Shown one piece after another: positions 8,240 through 16,148 of a DNA stretch of 64,000 nucleotides (within the stretch, counting starts at the first letter, position 1; each line of letters begins with the position of its first letter). The translations under genes were made by a program, and so were the position numbers. Where the stretch lies: assembly GCA_002339675.1 (NCBI GenBank), contig DDKB01000017.1, positions 248,001 through 312,000 on the forward strand, given 5' to 3'. The stretch is from Stutzerimonas stutzeri (GTDB taxonomy: Bacteria; Pseudomonadota; Gammaproteobacteria; Pseudomonadales; Pseudomonadaceae). The notes under the pieces were generated by a model. The model saw nothing but the letters and a program-made list of their open reading frames with translations. It did not search any database and had not been told where the DNA came from.

Positions 8240-8931
8240 GCGGCGCTCCTGGCAAAGCCACGCCCGGCGCGCTTCTCGAGAAAGTACATGCCGGTCATGG
8301 CCACCACTGTCAGGCCAAGGTAGATGAAGGCCGCGACGAGGAAGAAGGTGAAGGGCTGCTTGCTGGCGGTCACCGCGATCTGCGAGGTGCGCATGATCTC
8401 CTCGAGGCCGATTACCGAAACCAGGGCGGTGTCCTTCATCAGGATCATGAACAGGTTGCCCAGGCCCGGCAGCGCCAGGCGCCACATCTGCGGCAGGATC
8501 AGGCGCAGGAAGATGCGCCGCTTGCCCAGTCCCAGCGCCAGTCCGGCTTCGCGATGCCCCTTGGGGATGGCCAGCAGCGCGCCGCGGAATACCTCGGTGG
8601 CGTAGGCGCCAAAGCACAGGCCCAGGGCAATGGTGCCTGCAGCGAACGGGCTGAGGGCCAGGTTGTCGATGCCGAAGAGCTCGCCGACGCCGCGCACCAG
8701 GCCGATGGTGCCGAAATAGATCAGCAGCACCCAGAGCAGCTCGGGCACGCCGCGCACGATGGTCGAATAGGTGCCGCCCAGCCAGCGCAGGCTGGCCAGC
8801 GGAGAAGTCTTGGCCAGCGCACCCAGCAACCCGAGCACCAGGCCCAGTGCCAGCGCCGCGAGGGCCAGTTGAATGGTCATCCAGGTCCCGGCGATCAGCG
8901 CCGGACCGAATCCATAAAGGTCGGGAATCAT
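8236..8931 (-). CDS. amino acid ABC transporter permease (HisQ/AotQ type)
   Basis: A 231-aa permease pairing with the next gene product to form the membrane channel of a basic amino acid importer. Five hydrophobic segments are visible; IVRGVPELLWVLLIYFG is the HisQ-type signature. The coupling loop is REAGLALGLGKRRIFLRLILPQM (about residues 127-149). It follows the binding-protein gene by 62 bp and overlaps the second permease by 4 bp. Confidence 0.9.
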   Translation of the reverse strand: MIPDLYGFGPALIAGTWMTIQLALAALALGLVLGLLGALAKTSPLASLRWLGGTYSTIVRGVPELLWVLLIYFGTIGLVRGVGELFGIDNLALSPFAAGTIALGLCFGAYATEVFRGALLAIPKGHREAGLALGLGKRRIFLRLILPQMWRLALPGLGNLFMILMKDTALVSVIGLEEIMRTSQIAVTASKQPFTFFLVAAFIYLGLTVVAMTGMYFLEKRAGRGFARSAA

Positions 8932-8993
8932 ATGGGCTCAAACATCAAAGCCCGACCAGCCAGTGACGGCGGTCGGGCTCCGATTCAGCGGGA

Positions 8994-9749
8994 TCAGTAG
9001 ATATCGAAGGGGAAATACTTGGCGTTGATTTCCTTGTACGTGCCGTCGGCGATGATCTCAGCGAGGGCCTTGTTCAGCTTCTCGCGCAGTTCATCGTTGT
9101 CCTTGCGCACGGCCATGGCGATCTTGTCGTTGTCGAAGACCGGCTTGCCCTTGAATTCGAAGTTCTTGCCAGCGTCGCTCTTGAGCCATTCCCACTGCAC
9201 GAACGAGTCGGCGAGGATGCCATCGACGCGGCCCGAGGCCAGGTCCAGGTAGGCGTTTTCCTGGGTGTCGTAGAGCTTGATGTCGACCACGTCGTCAAGG
9301 TTGTCTTCCAGCCAGGTGCCGGCGATGGTCGCACGCTGGGCGCCGATGGTCTTGCCGTCGAGGTAGCTCTCGTCGGTCTTGAAGTCCACCGACTTGGGCG
9401 CCACGAACTGCAGCTTGTTGGTGTAGTAGTGATCGGTGAAGTCGACGGCCTGCTTGCGCTCGTCGGTCACGGACATGGAGGCGGCGATGAAATCGAACTT
9501 GCCTGCGTTGAGCGCAGGGATGATGCCGTCCCAGTCGGAGGTGACCACTTCGCACTCGACCTTCATCTTGGCGCAGAGCGCGTGGGCGATGTCGAGGTCA
9601 AAGCCGACCACCTGGCCGCTGGCGTCGATCAGGTTGAAGGGCGGGTAGGCGCCTTCGGTGCCGATGCGCAGCTTGTCCGCGGCAAAGGCGTTGGCGCCGA
9701 GCATCAGCGTGGCGGCGGCAGTCAGCAGTATCTTCTTATAGCTTTTCAT
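8994..9749 (-). CDS. periplasmic basic amino acid-binding protein of ABC importer
   Basis: A 251-aa solute-binding protein with signal peptide MKSYKKILLTAAATLMLGA and AFA-A cleavage region. The mature part starts with LRIGTEGAYPPFNLIDASG, the classic HisJ/ArgT/AotJ opening, and contains VGFDLDIAHALCAKM and the hinge DWDGIIPALNAGKFD. It binds lysine, arginine, ornithine or histidine in related proteins; the exact ligand is not readable. The start at 9749 has GGAG 8 bases upstream and begins the signal peptide; an ATG at 9764 overlapping the ATPase stop is possible but has no ribosome site. Confidence 0.9.
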   Translation of the reverse strand: MKSYKKILLTAAATLMLGANAFAADKLRIGTEGAYPPFNLIDASGQVVGFDLDIAHALCAKMKVECEVVTSDWDGIIPALNAGKFDFIAASMSVTDERKQAVDFTDHYYTNKLQFVAPKSVDFKTDESYLDGKTIGAQRATIAGTWLEDNLDDVVDIKLYDTQENAYLDLASGRVDGILADSFVQWEWLKSDAGKNFEFKGKPVFDNDKIAMAVRKDNDELREKLNKALAEIIADGTYKEINAKYFPFDIY

Positions 9750-9763
9750 GCGGTGTTGCTCCA

Positions 9764-10537
9764 TTAGCGATGGCTGGACATGAACTGTTTACAGCGTGCC
9801 GATTGGGGATTGTCAAACACCTGCTCCGGTGTTCCTTGTTCTTCGATCAGGCCCTGGTGGAGAAAGACCACCTCGGAAGAGACCTGCTTGGCGAAGCTCA
9901 TTTCGTGCGTGACCAGCAGCATGGTGCGGCCCTCGTCGGCGAGTGACCGGATCACTGCAAGCACTTCTTGTACCATCTCCGGGTCGAGGGCCGAGGTGGG
10001 CTCGTCGAACAGGATGACCTGTGGCTGCATCGCCAGGGTGCGGGCGATCGCCGCACGCTGCTGCTGGCCACCGGAAAGCTGGTTTGGGTAGACGTGCCGC
10101 TTGTCGGCGATGCCCACTTTCGCCAGCAGCGCCTCGGCGGTTTCAGTCGCCTCGGCCTTGCTCTGGCCGAGCACCCGCCGTGGGGCCTCGATGATGTTGT
10201 CGAGCACGCTCATGTGCGGCCAGAGGTTGAAGTTCTGGAACACGAACCCGAGCTTGCTGCGCATCTGGTTGATCTGTTTGGCATCGGCGGCGACCAGGTC
10301 GCCGTCCTTGGCGCGCTTGAGGCGCAGCTGCTCGCCGGCGACCAGGATCTCGCCTTCGTTGGGGTTTTCCAGCAGGTTGATGCAGCGCAGGAAGGTGGAT
10401 TTTCCGGAGCCGGACGAACCGAGGATGGAAATCACGTCGCCGTCACGCGCGGTCAGCGAGATGCCTTTGAGTACTTCCAGGTCGCCGTAGCGCTTGTGCA
10501 GGTTGCGAATTTCCAGTGCGGGGATGGCCTCGGCCAT
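9764..10537 (-). CDS. amino acid ABC transporter ATP-binding protein (HisP/AotP type)
   Basis: A 257-aa ABC ATPase that powers import through the two permeases encoded downstream. Walker A is LGSSGSGKSTFLRC (about residue 36), the signature is LSGGQQQRAAIARTLA and Walker B is VILFDEPTSALDPE, followed by the switch histidine in LLVTHEMSFA. It is the first gene of the minus-strand operon: ATPase, binding protein, permease, permease. Placing the ATPase first differs from the aotJQMP order known in P. aeruginosa. Confidence 0.92.
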   Translation of the reverse strand: MAEAIPALEIRNLHKRYGDLEVLKGISLTARDGDVISILGSSGSGKSTFLRCINLLENPNEGEILVAGEQLRLKRAKDGDLVAADAKQINQMRSKLGFVFQNFNLWPHMSVLDNIIEAPRRVLGQSKAEATETAEALLAKVGIADKRHVYPNQLSGGQQQRAAIARTLAMQPQVILFDEPTSALDPEMVQEVLAVIRSLADEGRTMLLVTHEMSFAKQVSSEVVFLHQGLIEEQGTPEQVFDNPQSARCKQFMSSHR

Positions 10538-10672
10538 TGAGCTTCCTCTTGTCGGATCAGGCCGGGCCTGGTCCGTTTCTGTGTAAATTGCGCTCCGGCC
10601 GACTGCTCGCCGTCCTGGCGAGGCGCAAACCTAGCATGGGCGGGGGCATGCGCCAAGCGCGACGCGGCGCAG

Positions 10673-10700
10673 GCCGGCGTGACCCAGCAGTCACGCCGGC
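10673..10700. repeat. 10-bp perfect inverted repeat between importer and BetT genes
   Basis: GCCGGCGTGA and TCACGCCGGC flank an 8-base spacer. It lies between the end of the BetT gene and the importer ATPase start, both on the minus strand. It could end BetT transcription, but no T-run follows on either strand. Confidence 0.45.
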
Positions 10701-10795
10701 TGTCCGCTGCGTGCCTCTCTTTATATAGATGAAAAAACCGACCCTGGCCCACCGCGGTTCCGTTGGTCGTGTTGTCCGCCCTCCCGGCCCTTGCA

Positions 10796-12856
10796 TTAAG
10801 GCGTCGTCGGGTCGGGTTTGGTCGGCGTCTCGTCAGTGAGCATTTCGTCATGCTCGTCCATCTTCCATGGCAGGCTGCCGGGCGAGATGTGCAGGAAGTG
10901 CAGGTACTTCTCGAATTGATCGAGGATGTCGCTGATGATGTCGGCCTGGTCGTAGCCATAGATGTCGTAGTGCTGGCCGCCGCGGCGCAGGAACACCTCG
11001 GCGCGGTAGTACTGTTCGTCCGCGTCCGGCCCCTCAGCAAGGGCGAACGCCGGCATGGCGTAGCCGACCGCGCGGATTTCGTAGATGAAGTCCACCTGAT
11101 CCTCCTTGAACACCTCAAGGTAAATCCGCGAGTGGGCTTCGTCGGTCTGCACCTCGGCCTGCCAGTCCTGCCCGTCGAGCTCGCGTTGCACGCGGCGCAT
11201 GGCCTTGAGCACCGTGGTATCCATGAAGCCGGTGACCTGTTCCCGGTCGGGAAAGCTGACCAGTCCGGCCAGGCGCTTCTTCCACAGGCCCGGCCCTGCG
11301 TTGCTGGCCAGGCGGCTGCCCTGCATGTGCGCCTGCAGGCTGGTTTCGTGATGCCCCTCGATGACCAGCGCGCGCCACATGCCCAGCGCGGAGATGAGCA
11401 TGATGATGGCAAACGGCAAGGCGCTGGCGATGGTCATGGTCTGCAGCGCGCTCAGCCCGCCGGCCAACAGCAGTGCCGAGGCCACCACGCCTTCGATGCT
11501 GGCCCAGAACACCCGCTGCCAGACCGGTGTCTGGCTCACCCCGCCGGCCGCGAGGGAGTCGATCACCAGGGAGCCGGAGTCCGACGAGGTCACGAAGAAG
11601 GTGATGATCAGCAGCACCGCCAGGAACGAGGCGATCGACGTCATCGGCAGCAGCTCGAACAGCTTGAACAGGGCGATGGCGTTGTCGGCCTGTACGTCGG
11701 CAATCAGCGAGGTGTAGCCCTCGACCATGATGAGATGCAACGCCGTGTCGCCAAATACCGAGAACCACAGGAAGGTGAACATTGTCGGCACGAACATGAC
11801 GCCGAAGACAAATTGGCGAATGGTCCGGCCGCGGCTGATCTTGGCGATGAACAGCCCGACGAAGGGCGACCAGGCGATGGTCCAGCCAAAGATGAACAGC
11901 GTCCAGTTACCGATCCAGTCGCTGCGCGAATAGGCCTGCAGGTTGAAGGTGCGCTCGATGATGTTGTTGAGGTAGCTGCCGGTGTTCTGCAGAAAGGTTT
12001 CGAGGATGAAGATGGTCGGTCCGGCGACGAAGACGAACAGCATCAGGCCAATGGCCAGGATCATGTTCAGTAGCGAGAGGTTCTTCACGCCCTTGTCCAG
12101 GCCCGCCACCACCGAGCAGATCGCCAGCGCAGTGATGATCGCGATGGCCACCAGCTGCACGCCAATGCTTACCGGGATGCCCGGCCACAGGTAGTTGAGC
12201 CCGGCGTTGATTTGGGTGACCGACAACCCCAGCGTGGTGGCGATGCCGAACAGCGTGCCGAGGATGGCGAACACGTCCACCACATGCCCGATCGGGCCGT
12301 GGATGCGCTCGCCGATCAGCGGGTACAGCGCCGAACGCATCGACAGCGGCAGGCCATGGCGAAAGGAGAAATAGGCCAGTACCAGGCCGGTCAGGCCGTA
12401 GATCGCCCAGATGTGGAAACCCCAGTGGAAGAAGGCGATCTGCATCGCCTGCTTGGCCGAGTCGACGGTCTCGGCCGCGCCAGCTGGCGGCGAGGCGTAA
12501 TGCAACACCGGTTCGGCGACGCCGAAAAACAGCAGGGCGATGCCGTAGCCGGCGGAGAACAGCATGGCGAACCAGGCCGGAAAACTGTACTGCGGCTCGG
12601 CGTGGTCCGGGCCGAGCTTGATGTTGCCCCAGGGTGTCATCGCGATGCCGACGATGAATACCAGGAAAAACGCCACCGAGAGCATGTAGAACCAGCCGAA
12701 GTTGGTGGTGATGAATGCCAACGTCGCGCTGAACACCTCGCCGGCCAGGTCCGGGTTGCTCATGGTGCCGAGCACCAGCAGCAGGGTCACGACCACGGCC
12801 GGGATGAATACGGGTACGAGGATGATGGCTTTGGGGAGCTTCTTCGCGGCGTCCAT
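10796..12856 (-). CDS. betT: BCCT family choline/betaine transporter, BetT type
   Basis: A 686-aa sodium- or proton-driven transporter of the betaine-choline-carnitine family, close to the length of E. coli BetT. About twelve hydrophobic segments span residues 10-500. The substrate-site tryptophans sit in HWGFHIWAIYGLTGL and GWTIAWSPFVGLFIAKISRG, and MTPWGNIKLGPDHAEPQYS is a family block. A roughly 180-residue hydrophilic C-terminal tail follows, as in osmoregulated BetT proteins. No betIBA genes are nearby, so the job is probably osmoprotectant or carbon-source uptake. The start has AGGA upstream. Confidence 0.9.
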   Translation of the reverse strand: MDAAKKLPKAIILVPVFIPAVVVTLLLVLGTMSNPDLAGEVFSATLAFITTNFGWFYMLSVAFFLVFIVGIAMTPWGNIKLGPDHAEPQYSFPAWFAMLFSAGYGIALLFFGVAEPVLHYASPPAGAAETVDSAKQAMQIAFFHWGFHIWAIYGLTGLVLAYFSFRHGLPLSMRSALYPLIGERIHGPIGHVVDVFAILGTLFGIATTLGLSVTQINAGLNYLWPGIPVSIGVQLVAIAIITALAICSVVAGLDKGVKNLSLLNMILAIGLMLFVFVAGPTIFILETFLQNTGSYLNNIIERTFNLQAYSRSDWIGNWTLFIFGWTIAWSPFVGLFIAKISRGRTIRQFVFGVMFVPTMFTFLWFSVFGDTALHLIMVEGYTSLIADVQADNAIALFKLFELLPMTSIASFLAVLLIITFFVTSSDSGSLVIDSLAAGGVSQTPVWQRVFWASIEGVVASALLLAGGLSALQTMTIASALPFAIIMLISALGMWRALVIEGHHETSLQAHMQGSRLASNAGPGLWKKRLAGLVSFPDREQVTGFMDTTVLKAMRRVQRELDGQDWQAEVQTDEAHSRIYLEVFKEDQVDFIYEIRAVGYAMPAFALAEGPDADEQYYRAEVFLRRGGQHYDIYGYDQADIISDILDQFEKYLHFLHISPGSLPWKMDEHDEMLTDETPTKPDPTTP

Positions 12857-13037
12857 AGGGCGTTCGGGTCCTCTGCAGTAAGGGCGGATCGCACGCCGCC
12901 GGGACGGGCGGGGCGAGGCGTTCTACAGAGGGTAGACGTCGCTGCGCGGCCGAATGCTCAGCCTTTTTCATTGCGCGCCGTGCGGATGCGGTTGGTTGGC
13001 GTTGGTGCAAGCGTCAGTCGATGGGTACGCAGGCGCT

Positions 13038-13808
13038 TCAGTAAGCGGGTTCCAGCTGGTAGCGACGCAGGATCGCCGGCACGCTGCCGTCGGTGATCAG
13101 CGCGTCCAGGGCGGCCTCGAAACGGCGGAACTGTGCATCGCTGAAGCGCTTTCGCGACAGGCCGATGCCGTAGGACACCGTGGCGAACTGCCCGGCTTCA
13201 CGAATGCCGTGCAATCGCTCCTCCTCGATCAGGTGCCACGCCACGTCCTCGTTGAGCACCGCCAGCCCTTCCTCGCCGAAGCGTCCGCTGTCGAGCATGC
13301 GCAGCAGGCGGCGGTTGTTGGCGGTGAGGTGCACTTGAACGTCGGGCACCGGGGCGAGGCGCTGGGCCAGCACATAGGAGGTTCCCGACGGGCCGTAGAC
13401 GCCAATGGTGCGGCCGGCCAGGTCCGCCGGCTGGTTGTAGACGAACGCCGAATGCTGGCGGACGAAGATGCTGTAGCGCGAGCGCACCAGCATGCGGGTG
13501 AGGTGGAAGGCCGCCTCGCGTGGCGGCGAGCGAACCACGGTGAAGATGCCGTCGACCTCGCCCTGTTCGGCCAGGCGCAGCGCGCGCCGCCAGGGATGCA
13601 GGGTGACCGAACAGTCCTGCGCCAGGCGCTGGCAGACCGCATGCACGATGTCCACCAGCGGCCCGCTCGCCTGGTCGCCGCCGGCCGGAACCGGGGCCTT
13701 GGTGGCGTAGGTGAATGGCGGAAAATCCTCGGTGACAAAGGTCCAGGGTGCCGCCAGGGCGGGTGCCGACAGCAGCCAGGCCACGAGAATCGAGGAAAGC
13801 GTCCGCAC
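13038..13808 (-). CDS. periplasmic substrate-binding protein, amino acid type, orphan
   Basis: A 256-aa exported protein of the bacterial extracellular solute-binding family 3. The signal peptide is MRTLSSILVAWLLSAPALA and the mature part starts PWTFVTEDFPPFTYA. GVYGPSGTSYVLAQRLA and the C-terminal ITDGSVPAILRRYQL are typical for the fold. The start is GTG at 13808 with AGGAGC upstream. No permease or ATPase adjoins it, so it may serve a distant ABC importer or act as a sensor input. It belongs to the same broad family as the pair at 35-37 kb. Confidence 0.78.
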   Translation of the reverse strand: MRTLSSILVAWLLSAPALAAPWTFVTEDFPPFTYATKAPVPAGGDQASGPLVDIVHAVCQRLAQDCSVTLHPWRRALRLAEQGEVDGIFTVVRSPPREAAFHLTRMLVRSRYSIFVRQHSAFVYNQPADLAGRTIGVYGPSGTSYVLAQRLAPVPDVQVHLTANNRRLLRMLDSGRFGEEGLAVLNEDVAWHLIEEERLHGIREAGQFATVSYGIGLSRKRFSDAQFRRFEAALDALITDGSVPAILRRYQLEPAY

Positions 13809-13911
13809 GGTCTGATGCTCCTGCCTGCTGGCCCGACAAGGGCCGACTGCGACAGGAGGAGACTAAGTCGATTTCCGCCGAGTCGCCAGTCCGGACGCCG
13901 CGCTGCGTCGT

Positions 13912-14235
13912 TCAGCGCAGCGCGGTATCGAGCAGGCGCGCCAGCGGCCGCAGCCAGCCCGGCCTCCAGCTCAGGGTGAGCGACAGCGCCAGGGCCGCGG
14001 CGCTGCCCAGCATCACCCAGAGCGGCACGCCGAAGCCCGCTCCTTCGGTCAGCAGCAGCCACGCCAGCGCGACCGCCAGCAGTGCGGCGGCCGGGCCCCT
14101 GGCGCGCCGGGGCGCGCATGCCGGCGAGGCGGCCTGGGTCACCGCCCGCCAATGCGGCGGTTGCGCCAGGGCGAACAGGGCGCAGGCGAGGTAGCAGAGG
14201 ACAAAGGCGATCACGCCGGGCAGGCCTTCAGGCAC
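13912..14235 (-). CDS. DUF3325 small membrane protein of iron-uptake operon
   Basis: A 107-aa protein with three or four hydrophobic stretches (GVIAFVLCYLACALFALA, GPAAALLAVALAWLLL, VMLGSAAALALSLTL). It fits the DUF3325 family that closes operons of TonB receptor, DUF3649 and PepSY genes in pseudomonads. The start is GTG at 14235, overlapping the PepSY gene by 8 bp, so it is co-translated. Molecular role unknown; by context it assists siderophore iron reduction or transport at the inner membrane. Confidence 0.68.
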   Translation of the reverse strand: MPEGLPGVIAFVLCYLACALFALAQPPHWRAVTQAASPACAPRRARGPAAALLAVALAWLLLTEGAGFGVPLWVMLGSAAALALSLTLSWRPGWLRPLARLLDTALR

Positions 14236-15805
14236 GTTGCGCAGTCTCCGCCGGTTCAGCGGTCGGGCGGGCCGCCGTACGCTGGGCGCGTCGCAGGCGC
14301 GCGGCCGCCAGCAGGCAACAGCCGGCGAGCGCCAGCAGCATCAGGTCCATGCCGGCCACCGCCGCCGGGCCGTCCGCCAGGGTCCGCAGCAGATGGTCGC
14401 CGGTGGTCAGGGCGTTGAGCAACACCGCGCCCACCGCCAGGGCCGCGGCCAGCTGCAGCTGGTGTCGCCAGGCCTGCGCCGGCCAGCGCACGGCATGCGC
14501 CAGCGAAAGCGCCCAGCAGAGGAAGAAGGCCCAGCCTTCAAGAACGGCGCGTTGCGGGCCGTCGAGGGCGCCGCCCGCGGGCAGCAGCCGGTTGGCAATG
14601 AAGAAGCCCAGGGTTGCGACGACCAGGCCGGTGCCGCTGGCCACGCTCAGCGCATCGACCAGACGGGCGCTACTGCGTCCCCGGCGCAGGTGCCTGGCGC
14701 GCCGCGCGCTGCTCCAGAAAAGCAGCCCGGTGGCGATCATCAGGCAGCCGCTGAGACCGCCGGCGAAGTACAGCCAGCGCAGGGCCCAGTGGTCGAACTG
14801 GATGAAATGCAGCCCGGTCAGGAAGCGCTGGATGCCGACGACAGGCGCCGTGCGGTGCTGCTGGAGCAGCGCACCGGTGGCGCCGTCAAAGGTCAACCGG
14901 TCGGCATTCATGGTCACCCTGTCGGTAAAGGAGCGGCGTACCTCGACGTAGGCGTTGCGGTCGCCCGGATGCCACACGCGGACCAGGTAGGCCTCGCCCG
15001 GCGTGCCGCTGGCCGTCCAGATCGCGCGGGCGCGCTCGAGCATGACGTCCAGCGAGGCGCTGCTGGCGGCTACCCCACTGGCCGGCCGCGAGAACGCGCC
15101 GAGGGCCTCGCGTTGCAGCTGAGCCTGGCCATCCGGGTAGAGCGCCTGGTTGAGGCCGGGAAAATAGATCAGAAAGAAGATGACCAGTCCCGACAGGCTG
15201 ATGGCGAAGTGAAACGGCAGGACCAGCACCCCGGTCAGGTTGTGCAGATCGAGCAGACCGCGCTGCCAGCGCTTGTGCGGGCGAAACGTGAAGCACTCGG
15301 CAATCAGCTTGCGGTGCGTCACCACGCCGGACACCAGCAGCGCCAGCATGCCCATCGCGGCGGCGCCCACCAGCCAGTAGCCGATGCGCTGCCAGCTCAG
15401 GTGCAGGCTGAAATGAAAGGGAAACAGGAAGCGCGTGGCACCCCAGCTCCCCTGCTCAGCGATCAGCGCGCCGCTGCGCGGATCGATGTAGCGCCGGACC
15501 GGGCGTTGCTGCCGGTCCTGGTAGTCGAGCTGCAGTGCCGGGCTGCGCGCCGTTGGCAGCGTGAAAGTCCAGCTGGGGGCGCCGGCCGCCAGGCGCCGCG
15601 CATGAGGCAGCGCCTGGCGGTCCAGCGACACGGTTGCAGGCGGTGCCGGCAGGCGCGTGCCCGGCTGCATCCACCGGTCGATCTCGCGATCGAAGACCGA
15701 CAACGTGCCTGTCCAGAAGATCGCCAGCAGCAGGCCGCCAAGCAGCACGCCCGCCCAGCTGTGCAGCCAGCCCATGGACTGCCGCCAACCGCTTCCCGGC
15801 GCCAT
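14228..15805 (-). CDS. PepSY-associated TM helix protein (iron-regulated membrane protein)
   Basis: A 525-aa inner-membrane protein with PepSY-type periplasmic regions. The N-terminal helix is WAGVLLGGLLLAIFWTGTLSVFDREIDRWM, a family hallmark, and DLHNLTGVLVLPFHFAISLSGLVIFF is the next membrane block with conserved histidines. Later helices come at about residues 340-360, 380-400 and 420-500. Relatives such as FoxB/PiuB-type proteins help reduce ferric siderophores in or near the periplasm. Position between DUF3649 and DUF3325, below a TonB receptor with a Fur box, supports the iron role. Confidence 0.82.
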   Translation of the reverse strand: MAPGSGWRQSMGWLHSWAGVLLGGLLLAIFWTGTLSVFDREIDRWMQPGTRLPAPPATVSLDRQALPHARRLAAGAPSWTFTLPTARSPALQLDYQDRQQRPVRRYIDPRSGALIAEQGSWGATRFLFPFHFSLHLSWQRIGYWLVGAAAMGMLALLVSGVVTHRKLIAECFTFRPHKRWQRGLLDLHNLTGVLVLPFHFAISLSGLVIFFLIYFPGLNQALYPDGQAQLQREALGAFSRPASGVAASSASLDVMLERARAIWTASGTPGEAYLVRVWHPGDRNAYVEVRRSFTDRVTMNADRLTFDGATGALLQQHRTAPVVGIQRFLTGLHFIQFDHWALRWLYFAGGLSGCLMIATGLLFWSSARRARHLRRGRSSARLVDALSVASGTGLVVATLGFFIANRLLPAGGALDGPQRAVLEGWAFFLCWALSLAHAVRWPAQAWRHQLQLAAALAVGAVLLNALTTGDHLLRTLADGPAAVAGMDLMLLALAGCCLLAAARLRRAQRTAARPTAEPAETAQRA

Positions 15806-15806
15806 G

Positions 15807-16145
15807 TCAGGCGCCCACCGGCGCTGGCGCCAGACTGTGCTGCAGCGCCACGCCGGTTCCGATGGCCGTGAGCAGGAACGCCCAGACGCGCCAGAGCCTG
15901 GGCTCGCTGATCGCCCAGAGCAGCAGCACCAGGTAGAGGATGAAGCCGAGCATGGCTGCCAGGGTCAGCGCTTCGCTGCGTGGCATGCCGCCAAAGCGCA
16001 CCAGCAGCAGGGCGCCGGCCGAGGCGAGCGCCACCGTACCGACGTAGCCGCCACCGATGGCCGCGACCAGGCGCAAGGTAAGGCTGGCGCGGTCTGCCCA
16101 AGGCCGCATGGGTGGCTGCTGGCGGGGTTTCGTCGGGGCGGCCAT
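15807..16145 (-). CDS. DUF3649 iron-uptake associated membrane protein
   Basis: A 112-aa protein with three hydrophobic segments: LRLVAAIGGGYVGTVALASAGALLLV, ALTLAAMLGFILYLVLLLWAI and LWRVWAFLLTAIGTGVAL. It matches the DUF3649 type found directly after TonB receptor genes. It lies 3 bp after the receptor gene and 1 bp before the PepSY gene in the same operon. Function unknown beyond its iron-operon association. Confidence 0.72.
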   Translation of the reverse strand: MAAPTKPRQQPPMRPWADRASLTLRLVAAIGGGYVGTVALASAGALLLVRFGGMPRSEALTLAAMLGFILYLVLLLWAISEPRLWRVWAFLLTAIGTGVALQHSLAPAPVGA

Positions 16146-16148
16146 GGC

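Noticed and set aside
7550..8941. 463-aa fused frame over both permease genes
   Set aside because: The upper half is out of frame with the HisQ-type permease; the real gene begins at 8239 with an ATGA overlap.
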